This document shows positions 1-5,068 of a stretch of 6,153 bases of DNA, in pieces. This DNA is from Holophagales bacterium UBA2201 (lineage in GTDB: Bacteria; Acidobacteriota; Thermoanaerobaculia; UBA2201). Position 1 is the first letter of the stretch, and every line of letters starts with the position of its first letter. Made by a program: the position numbers and the translations under genes. Below the pieces are notes generated by a model that was given only the letters and a program-made list of their open reading frames with translations, was not told the origin of the DNA and searched no databases. The stretch spans positions 1-6,153 of the forward strand of contig DCUZ01000004.1 of assembly GCA_002327305.1 (NCBI GenBank), in the 5' to 3' direction.

Positions 1-1
1 C

Positions 2-1180
2 TGCATGGGGATCACCCAGCACACCACGGGGGTGGACAACGTCAAGTCGTGCGCCAACCTCGCGATGCTGACCGGCAATATCGGAAAGCCGGGGACCGGG
101 GTCAATCCCCTCCGGGGGCAGAACAACGTCCAGGGCGCCTGCGACATGGGGGGCCTCCCCAACGTCTATTCCGGCTACCAGAGCGTCGCCGACGAAAAGG
201 TCCAGGCCAAGTTCGAGGAGGCCTGGAAGGCCAAACTGCCCAACAAACCGGGCCTGACCATCTCCGACATGATCCCGGCGGCGGCGGAGGGGCGGCTCAA
301 GGCCATGTTCGTCGTGGGCGAGAATCCCATGATGTCGGACCCGGACCTCCACCATGTTCAGAAGGCCCTGGAGTCGTTGGAATTCCTGGTGGTGCAGGAC
401 ATCTTCCTCACCGAGACGGCCCGGATGGCCCATGTCGTCCTTCCGGCGGCTTCCTACGCCGAAAAGGACGGGACCGTCAGCTCCACGGAACGCCGCGTGC
501 AATTGCTCAGAAAGGCGATCGAGCCGCCCGGCGAAAGCCGGACCGATCTGGAGATCGTCTGCGCCCTGGCCAAGCGGATGGGGGGAAAGGGGTTCGATTA
601 CGCCTCCTTCTCCGCGGTCATGGACGAGATTGCGGAGGTGACGCCCAGCTACCATGGGATCTCCCACGAGCGCCTCAAGGGCAACGGGCTCCACTGGCCG
701 TGCCCCACCAAGGAACACCCCGGCACCCCCTTCCTGCACAAGGAGAAATTCGCCCGTCCCAACGGCAAGGGGGCGTTCTTCGGCATCGAGTTCAAGGAAC
801 CCGCCGAAGGGCCCGACGCCGACTACCCCTTCACCCTCAGCACGGGGCGCACGATCTTCCAATATCACACCGGGACCATGACGCGGAAATCGGCCCTCCT
901 CGACAAGGAATCGCCGACCGGTTATGTGGAAATATGCCCCGAGGACGCCAGGCGCCTGGGGCTGAAGAAGGGGGAACAGGTCGCGGTCTCCAGCCGGCGC
1001 GGATCCATCACCCTCCCGGCCAAGATCACGCACCGCGTCCCCAGGGGCGTCGCCTTCATCCCCTTCCACTTCGCCGAGTGCGCCGCCAACGTCCTGACCA
1101 ACCCCGCCATCGATCCGGCCGCGAAGATCCCGGAGTTCAAGGTGTGCGCGTGCAAGATCGAGAAGTGCGCCGGCGCGTAA
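2..1180 (+). CDS. fdhF: Formate dehydrogenase catalytic (alpha) subunit, C-terminal part; 5' end outside window
   Basis: Molybdopterin enzyme of the FdhF/FdhA family, oxidising formate to CO2 (or the reverse) at a bis-MGD Mo/W site. The frame is open from the first complete codon at 2, so the ATG at 5 is an internal Met and the start lies upstream. The 392 visible codons resemble the C-terminal half of E. coli FdhF as I recall it. They include MLTGNIGKPGTGVNP followed by GQNNVQGACDMGG (116-154), a GENPM motif near 315, and VVQDIF with VVLPAASYAEKDGT (about 390-474). A molydopterin dinucleotide-binding domain runs from YPFTLSTGR at 824 to the end. The N-terminal [4Fe-4S] domain and the catalytic Sec/Cys are out of view, so selenoprotein status, partner subunits and cellular location cannot be judged. 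The C-terminus is cysteine-rich (VCACKIEKC). The alternative name fdhA is equally usable. The family call is firm. Confidence 0.93.
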   Translation, partial: CMGITQHTTGVDNVKSCANLAMLTGNIGKPGTGVNPLRGQNNVQGACDMGGLPNVYSGYQSVADEKVQAKFEEAWKAKLPNKPGLTISDMIPAAAEGRLKAMFVVGENPMMSDPDLHHVQKALESLEFLVVQDIFLTETARMAHVVLPAASYAEKDGTVSSTERRVQLLRKAIEPPGESRTDLEIVCALAKRMGGKGFDYASFSAVMDEIAEVTPSYHGISHERLKGNGLHWPCPTKEHPGTPFLHKEKFARPNGKGAFFGIEFKEPAEGPDADYPFTLSTGRTIFQYHTGTMTRKSALLDKESPTGYVEICPEDARRLGLKKGEQVAVSSRRGSITLPAKITHRVPRGVAFIPFHFAECAANVLTNPAIDPAAKIPEFKVCACKIEKCAGA

Positions 1181-1230
1181 GGAAGGAGAGGGATGCGGCA
1201 GGATTTTCGAGCCGGGGCGGGGTCCGCGAG

Positions 1231-1248
1231 CCGGGGTGTTGACCCCGG
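1231..1248 (+). repeat. Perfect hairpin between formate dehydrogenase and kinase genes
   Basis: CCGGGGT (1231-1237) and ACCCCGG (1242-1248) form a 7-bp stem around a 4-nt loop. It sits in the 96-bp gap after the fdhF stop. No T-run follows (the next bases are A and G), so it is not a typical intrinsic terminator. It may attenuate or stabilise RNA between fdhF and the downstream pair, and it argues that this stretch is untranslated. Confidence 0.5.
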
Positions 1249-1263
1249 AAAAGGGGGAGCGGG

Positions 1264-1271
1264 AGGAGGGG
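1264..1271 (+). promoter_or_regulatory. Ribosome binding site deciding the kinase start at 1277
   Basis: AGGAGGGG lies 5 nt before the ATG at 1277. An in-frame ATG at 1193 also has AAGGAG (1183-1188), 4 nt ahead. The 28 extra residues it would add are Gly/Arg/Ala-rich and are encoded across the hairpin at 1231-1248. Starting at 1277 gives a usual short basic tail before the first TM helix, so 1277 is preferred. Confidence 0.65.
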
Positions 1272-1276
1272 AAAGG

Positions 1277-3262
1277 ATGACCGTCAAGTCCCTCATCCGC
1301 GGGAGCCTGCGGGCCCGCCTCATCCTCTCCTTCGCGACGGCCATCCTCGTGCCCGCCCTCATCACCACCATCGTCGGGGTGCAGACCATCAAGAAACACG
1401 GGTACGGGCAGGCCCAATCCAAGATCAACTCCGACCTGGAATCGGCCAAGGAGATCTACGCCAGCACCCTCGACCGCCTCAAGGACACCCTGCGCATCCA
1501 CGCCACCCGCATGGTCCTCTACCGGGCCCTCTCCACCGGCGACCGCGCCGAACTCGGCCCCGAAATGGAACGCATCCGGGCCGAGGAGGGGCTGGACATC
1601 CTGACCCTCGTGGACGCCCGGGGCGCCGTGGTCTTCCGCGCCGCCAACCCCGCCCTGGCGGGGGACGACCTCTCCGGCGATCCCACCGTCCAGGCGGTCC
1701 TGGCCCGGCGCAACCCCGTCGCCAGCACGGAGGTCGTGCCGGAGGGGGTCCTGCGGCGGGAGTCGGAGGCGCTGGCCCGCCAGGCGGCCATGGACCTCAC
1801 CCCCACGCCGCACGCCCGCCCCACCGACCAGAAGCGGCTCACGGCGGGGCTGATGCTCAAGGGGGGGGCTCCCGTCTTCACCCCAAACCGGCAGTTCATG
1901 GGGGTCCTCTGCGGCGGGATCCTCCTCAACCGCAATTACACCCTCGTGGACAAGGTGCGCACGGTGGTCTTCAAGGACGCTTACTACCACGGCCTGGAGA
2001 CCGGCACGGTCACCATCTTCCAGGACGACGTGAGGGTCTCCACCAACGTCAAGGGGCCCGACGGCGCCCGGGCCGTCGCCACGCGGGTGTCGGAGGAGGT
2101 GGCGGCGGAGGTCCTCGATCGGGGCGGCACCTGGCGGGGGCGGGCCTTCGTCGTCAGCGACTGGTATCTCTCCGCCTATGCGCCGCTGAAGGACCTGGAC
2201 GAAAAGACCGTGGGGATGCTCTACGTCGGCCTGCTGGAGAAGCCCTACCGGGACAGCCTCGCCCGCTCGCTGGCCCTCTTCCTGGGGATCGCCGCCCTGG
2301 GCGTCGTCCTCCTCATCATCGTCGCCACCCGCGTCTCCCACCGCATCGCCCGCCCCATCGCCGAGATGGCCCTGGCCGCGGACGAAGTGGCCGTCGGAGA
2401 CTACTCCCAGAGGGTCGTGATGCGGGGGACCGACGAGATCGCGCATCTGGCGGAGGCGTTCAACCGGATGGTGGCCGAGCTCCAGGACACCCACCACGCC
2501 CTCACGGGGTGGACCGAGACCCTCGAGCAGAGGGTGGAGCGGCGCACCGCCGAATTGAAGGCGATGCAGGCCCAGTTGTTCCAGTCGGAGAAACTGGCCG
2601 CCGTCGGCAAACTCGCCGCCGGGGTCGCCCACGAGATCAACAACCCCCTCACCGGCATCCTCACCAACGCCTCGCTGATGCTGGAGGACCTCCCCCCGGA
2701 CGACCCCCGCCGCCCCGACCTGCAGACCATCGTGGACGAGACCCTGCGGTGCCGCACCATCGTCAAGGGGCTCCTCGATTTCGCGCGGCAGACCCAGCCG
2801 CAAAAGACGACCCTTTCGTTGAACAAGGTGGTGGAGGACGTCCTGGCCCTGGTCCGCAACCAGGCCTCCTTCCGCAATATCGCCCTCCGCACGGCCCTGG
2901 ACCCCTCCCTCCCCCCCGTCATGGCCGACCAGGACCAGATGCGCCAGGTGGTCCTCAACATCGTCCTCAACGCCTCCGAGGCCATGGCCAAGGGGGGCGA
3001 GCTCCACATCGCCTCCCTTCGGGACCCCCAGCGCGGCCGGGTGGAGGTGAGCTTCCGCGACACCGGCCCCGGCATCCCCGACGATGTCAAGGCACGCCTC
3101 TTCGAGCCCTTCTTCACCACCAAGGCCACGGGGACCGGCCTGGGGCTCTCCATCGCCTACGGCATTTTGGAGCGGCACGGGGGGGAGATCCGCGCGGACA
3201 GCTCCACAGGCCACGGCACCATCATCACGCTGGCCCTGCCGGAGGGGCCCCATGGCGGATAG
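1277..3262 (+). CDS. Membrane sensor histidine kinase (Cache-like sensor, HAMP, HisKA, HATPase)
   Basis: A 661-residue inner-membrane kinase that should autophosphorylate and pass phosphate to the regulator encoded next. TM1 is at about 15-35, after a basic N-terminus (SLRARLILSF). An extracytoplasmic region of about 290 residues follows; its distal part (TIFQDDVRVSTNV, then RAFVVSDWYLSAYAPL and VGMLYVGLLEKPY) looks like the Cache_3/Cache_2 class of small-ligand sensors. TM2 is at about 331-353, HAMP at about 354-404, then a short coiled coil (ETLEQRVERRTAELKAMQAQL). HisKA has the phospho-acceptor His452 in GVAHEINNP. The ATPase domain has an intact N box (N561, N565), G1 (D595-x-G-x-G), F box (LFEPFFTT, 608-615) and G2 (GTGLGL, 619-624). 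All catalytic motifs are present, so it should be active. The stop overlaps the next gene by 11 bp, which implies translational coupling. The ligand is unknown; gene order after fdhF hints at formate or C1 metabolism only weakly. Confidence 0.93.
   Translation: MTVKSLIRGSLRARLILSFATAILVPALITTIVGVQTIKKHGYGQAQSKINSDLESAKEIYASTLDRLKDTLRIHATRMVLYRALSTGDRAELGPEMERIRAEEGLDILTLVDARGAVVFRAANPALAGDDLSGDPTVQAVLARRNPVASTEVVPEGVLRRESEALARQAAMDLTPTPHARPTDQKRLTAGLMLKGGAPVFTPNRQFMGVLCGGILLNRNYTLVDKVRTVVFKDAYYHGLETGTVTIFQDDVRVSTNVKGPDGARAVATRVSEEVAAEVLDRGGTWRGRAFVVSDWYLSAYAPLKDLDEKTVGMLYVGLLEKPYRDSLARSLALFLGIAALGVVLLIIVATRVSHRIARPIAEMALAADEVAVGDYSQRVVMRGTDEIAHLAEAFNRMVAELQDTHHALTGWTETLEQRVERRTAELKAMQAQLFQSEKLAAVGKLAAGVAHEINNPLTGILTNASLMLEDLPPDDPRRPDLQTIVDETLRCRTIVKGLLDFARQTQPQKTTLSLNKVVEDVLALVRNQASFRNIALRTALDPSLPPVMADQDQMRQVVLNIVLNASEAMAKGGELHIASLRDPQRGRVEVSFRDTGPGIPDDVKARLFEPFFTTKATGTGLGLSIAYGILERHGGEIRADSSTGHGTIITLALPEGPHGG
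3241..3247 (+). promoter_or_regulatory. Ribosome binding site for the NtrC-type regulator, inside the kinase gene
   Basis: GGAGGGG lies 4 nt before the ATG at 3252, within the last codons of the kinase gene. It supports starting the regulator at 3252, at the conserved MADSPKVLVVDDE. The same frame stays open upstream, but that part translates as low-complexity Ser/Pro/Arg sequence and is a shadow of the kinase gene. Confidence 0.75.
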
Positions 3263-4655
3263 CCCCAAGGTGCTGGTCGTCGACGACGAACTCACCATCG
3301 GGAAGAGCTGTGAGAAGATCCTCGCCCGCAAGGGGTACGCCGTCCGCACGGCCCTCTCCGGGAAGCAGGCCATGGTCCTCCTGGAGCAGGAGCCCTTCGA
3401 CCTCGTGTTCACCGACCTCAAGATGGTGGAGATGGGGGGGATGGAACTCCTGGACGCCCTCCGCACCCGCCATCCCGACATCGTGGCCGTGGTCATCACC
3501 GGGTACGCCACCATCGCCTCGGTCGTGGAGACGATGAAGGTGGGCGCCTTCGACTACCTTCCCAAGCCCTTCACGGCCGAAGAACTGCTGGCCGTGGCCG
3601 ACAAGGCCTGGGAGCGGCGCCGGCAGGTCCTCGACATGCGGGCCCTGGCCGAAGGGACCCCGGCGGCCGAATTCCATGGGCTGGTGGGCCGCGGCCACCG
3701 GATGCAGGAGGTGTACCGGATGATCCGCCAGGTGGCCCCCACCCCCTCCACCGTCCTGGTCGTGGGGGAGAGCGGCACCGGCAAGGAGCTGGTCTCCCGC
3801 GCCGTCCACACCCTCAGCCCCCGCCGGGACAAGCCCTTTTTCGCCGTGGACTGCGGCACCCTTTCGGCCGAACTCCTCCAAAGCGAACTCTTCGGCCATG
3901 TCAAGGGGGCCTTCACCGGGGCGGTGGCCAACAAGCGCGGCATCATGGAAGCGGCGGATCACGGGACCGTCTTCCTCGACGAGATCTGCAATGTGGACCT
4001 GGAGGTGCAGGGGAAGCTCCTGCGGTTCATCCAGGAGCGGGAGTTCATCCCGGTGGGGGACACCCAGATGCGCAAGGTGGACACCCGCCTTGTCTTTGCC
4101 ACCAACCGGGACCTGGCCAAGATGGTGGCGGAAGGGACCTTCCGGGAGGACCTCTACTACCGGCTCCACGTGTTCCCCATCGTCCTCCCCCCCCTTCGGG
4201 AGCGCAGGGAGGACATCCCCCTCCTGGCCTATCATTTTTTAAGGAAACTGGCCGCCCGCACGGGCCGCAAGCCCCCCGTCCTCTCCGAATCGGCCCTCCT
4301 GACCCTGGAAAACTACGATTGGCCGGGCAATGTCCGGCAACTGGAGCATGTCCTGGAGGGGGTCCTCATCACCCTCGAAGGCGACACCATCGAGCCGCGG
4401 GACCTCCCCCCCACCATTTATACCCAGGGCCAGCCGGGCGCTTTCGCGGTCCCCCGCACCAACGAGGAGTTTCTGGAGATGAAGCGCAAGTTGCGGGAGC
4501 AGGCGGTGGACGAACTCGAGCGCATCTTCGTCCACGAAGCCCTCGAGCGGTCCGGCTGGAACGTCAGCCACGCCGCCCGCGAAGTGGGGATGCAGAGGCA
4601 GAATTTCCAGGCGCTGATGCGCAAGCACGGACTCAAGGGGCACAAGGCCGAATAG
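3252..4655 (+). CDS. Sigma-54-dependent NtrC-family response regulator (REC-AAA+-Fis HTH)
   Basis: A 467-residue cytoplasmic transcription activator that, when phosphorylated, should use ATP to open sigma-54 promoters. The REC domain (about 5-122) has acidic D11/D12, phospho-acceptor D55 (in VFTDLKM), T83 and K105 (YLPKPF). The AAA+ domain (about 143-380) has Walker A GESGTGKE (172-179), an intact sigma-54-contacting GAFTGA loop (219-224), Walker B GTVFLDE (238-244), an arginine-bearing FREDLYYRL (297-305) and WPGNVRQLE (357-365). The C-terminal 50 residues (418-467) form a Fis-type helix-turn-helix for DNA binding. Nothing is truncated. Its start overlaps the kinase stop by 11 bp, so the two form a cognate pair in all likelihood. 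A sigma-54-like promoter stands about 340 bp downstream of its stop, making the tandem-REC gene its most obvious local target (inference). Confidence 0.96.
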   Translation: MADSPKVLVVDDELTIGKSCEKILARKGYAVRTALSGKQAMVLLEQEPFDLVFTDLKMVEMGGMELLDALRTRHPDIVAVVITGYATIASVVETMKVGAFDYLPKPFTAEELLAVADKAWERRRQVLDMRALAEGTPAAEFHGLVGRGHRMQEVYRMIRQVAPTPSTVLVVGESGTGKELVSRAVHTLSPRRDKPFFAVDCGTLSAELLQSELFGHVKGAFTGAVANKRGIMEAADHGTVFLDEICNVDLEVQGKLLRFIQEREFIPVGDTQMRKVDTRLVFATNRDLAKMVAEGTFREDLYYRLHVFPIVLPPLRERREDIPLLAYHFLRKLAARTGRKPPVLSESALLTLENYDWPGNVRQLEHVLEGVLITLEGDTIEPRDLPPTIYTQGQPGAFAVPRTNEEFLEMKRKLREQAVDELERIFVHEALERSGWNVSHAAREVGMQRQNFQALMRKHGLKGHKAE

Positions 4656-4671
4656 GGGCATCCGCGCAACA

Positions 4672-4695
4672 GCACCCTATCCACCCAAAGGGTGC
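4672..4695 (+). repeat. Inverted repeat just after the regulator gene
   Basis: GCACCCT (4672-4678) and AGGGTGC (4689-4695) make a perfect 7-bp stem with a 10-nt loop, 16 nt after the regulator stop. No T-run follows. It could be a weak RNA 3' structure or, since its halves read like the dyads bound by NtrC-type activators, a DNA-binding site. Function is unresolved. Confidence 0.4.
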
Positions 4696-4709
4696 ATCAA
4701 GATCGCCCG

Positions 4710-4742
4710 GTGGAAAGAGCGGGCAGTGCCGCTCCCCTCCAC
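4710..4742 (+). terminator. Strong hairpin downstream of the kinase-regulator operon, possible terminator without a U-tract
   Basis: The inner stem GAGCGG (4717-4722)/CCGCTC (4729-4734) has a 6-nt loop. The outer stem GTGGA (4710-4714)/TCCAC (4738-4742) is separated from it by a 2x3 internal loop. That gives 11 base pairs, mostly G-C, 55 nt after the regulator stop. No T-rich tail follows, so intrinsic termination is not assured; RNA 3'-end stabilisation or Rho-linked ending are alternatives. A small CGCAC-AAG-GTGCG hairpin (4747-4759) comes right after. Confidence 0.35.
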
Positions 4743-4780
4743 GGCACGCACAAGGTGCGGGTGAATAATATCCGATTTTC

Positions 4781-4788
4781 CATGCATG
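4781..4788. promoter_or_regulatory. CATGCATG palindrome, candidate distal activator site
   Basis: A perfect 8-bp palindrome with partial outer symmetry (TTT left, AAA right, each one base removed). It lies about 235 bp before the predicted transcription start and shares its CATGCAT core with two sites at 4862 and 4877. An upstream activating site for the NtrC-type regulator is inferred from position and symmetry only. Confidence 0.35.
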
Positions 4789-4847
4789 AAAATATCATTC
4801 ATAATGCAAACCGTTGATAATAAAAGATATACTGCACTATCGCCGAC

Positions 4848-4919
4848 CAGACGGTTCCGGCCATGCATATAGGCCTCATGCATTTTGGGGCGGCCGTTCT
4901 TCATGATCCCGGTCGTCTG
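4848..4919. repeat. Interrupted inverted repeat enclosing the CATGCAT pair
   Basis: CAGACG (4848-4853) pairs with CGTCTG (4914-4919), and CCGG (4857-4860) with CCGG (4909-4912), with unequal 3-nt and 1-nt bulges. A competing inner pair is CGGCC (4858-4862) with GGCCG (4892-4896). The enclosed 48 nt contain the two CATGCAT repeats. It may reflect a paired operator or simply chance; no product is proposed. Confidence 0.3.
4862..4888. promoter_or_regulatory. Pair of CATGCATWTWGG direct repeats, candidate activator sites
   Basis: CATGCATATAGG (4862-4873) and CATGCATTTTGG (4877-4888) are 12-bp copies differing at two positions, with starts 15 bp apart, and an AGGCCT palindrome partly between them. 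They lie about 130-160 bp before the predicted start, a usual distance for sigma-54 enhancer sites. Binding by the upstream regulator is inferred. Confidence 0.4.
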
Positions 4920-4928
4920 AATATTACT

Positions 4929-4941
4929 TAAGATATTGAAA
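4929..4941 (+). promoter_or_regulatory. IHF-like site
   Basis: Read against the reverse-complement IHF consensus YAA-N4-TTGATW, TAA-GATA-TTGAAA matches 8 of 9 specified positions. It is centred about 85 bp before the predicted start, between the palindromes and the -24 element, where IHF usually bends sigma-54 promoters. A second TTGATT core lies at 4957-4962. AT-rich DNA gives such matches by chance, so support is moderate. Confidence 0.35.
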
Positions 4942-4993
4942 TATAAGGCAGTTATTTTGATTATTGCGTCCGGATAGGCATGAAATGGAAAGT

Positions 4994-5009
4994 TGGCACG
5001 GGTGATGCA
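4994..5009 (+). promoter_or_regulatory. Sigma-54 (-24/-12) promoter for the tandem-REC gene
   Basis: TGGCACG-GGTG-ATGCA matches the consensus TGGCACG-N4-TTGCW at 11 of 12 specified positions. The invariant GG (4995-4996) and GC (5007-5008) have the exact 10-nt gap required. Transcription should start near 5020, giving a leader of about 49 nt. An intact GAFTGA activator encoded just upstream makes regulation by that protein likely. Confidence 0.8.
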
Positions 5010-5055
5010 TTATAGAAGGGTGCCGAAGGGAAACCCCCGAGGCAATTCTGAAACG

Positions 5056-5061
5056 AAGGAG
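5056..5061 (+). promoter_or_regulatory. Ribosome binding site for the tandem-REC gene
   Basis: AAGGAG lies 7 nt before the ATG at 5069, an ideal spacing, and fixes this start. Upstream in the leader a weak TGCC/GGCA pairing (5021-5024 with 5041-5044) encloses GGG-AAA-CCC; no known riboswitch was recognised there. Confidence 0.8.
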
Positions 5062-5068
5062 CTTGATC

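Larger units (their letters stand above)
4656..5068. other. 413-bp regulatory intergenic region before the tandem-REC gene
   Basis: This gap holds no convincing gene. Its first 100 bp are GC-rich and carry hairpins. From about 4760 to 4990 it turns strikingly AT-rich against the flanking coding sequence, with CATGCAT palindromes, an inverted repeat (4848-4919) and an IHF-like site. A sigma-54-type promoter (4994-5009) and a leader of about 49 nt finish it. The order of activator-site candidates, bend site, -24/-12 promoter and ribosome site is that of a sigma-54-controlled promoter region. Confidence 0.75.

Noticed and set aside
2509..3537. Plus-strand open frame in another phase across the kinase-regulator junction
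   Set aside because: Pro/Arg/His-rich translation is an out-of-frame reading of the real genes; no motif or credible start.
3225..4235. Minus-strand open frame (336 codons) opposite the NtrC-type regulator
   Set aside because: His/Gly/Glu-rich shadow with no domain. The plus strand encodes a complete, motif-perfect regulator.
4814..4840. Possible sigma-70 promoter: TTGATA with CACTAT or TATACT
   Set aside because: TTGATA to CACTAT has only a 15-nt gap and a poor -10. The better TATACT (4828-4833) is just 8 nt from TTGATA. The sigma-54 element is far stronger.
4677..4904. 75-codon minus-strand open frame in the intergenic region
   Set aside because: No clear ribosome site before its ATG and no recognisable domain. 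Its repeated Met-His pairs come from the CATGCAT palindromes, and it overlaps the proposed regulatory sites.
5011..5068. Riboswitch in the leader of the tandem-REC gene
   Set aside because: The GGG-AAA-CCC and TGCC/GGCA pairings are short and match no riboswitch core I know. A leader of about 49 nt is also too short for most.
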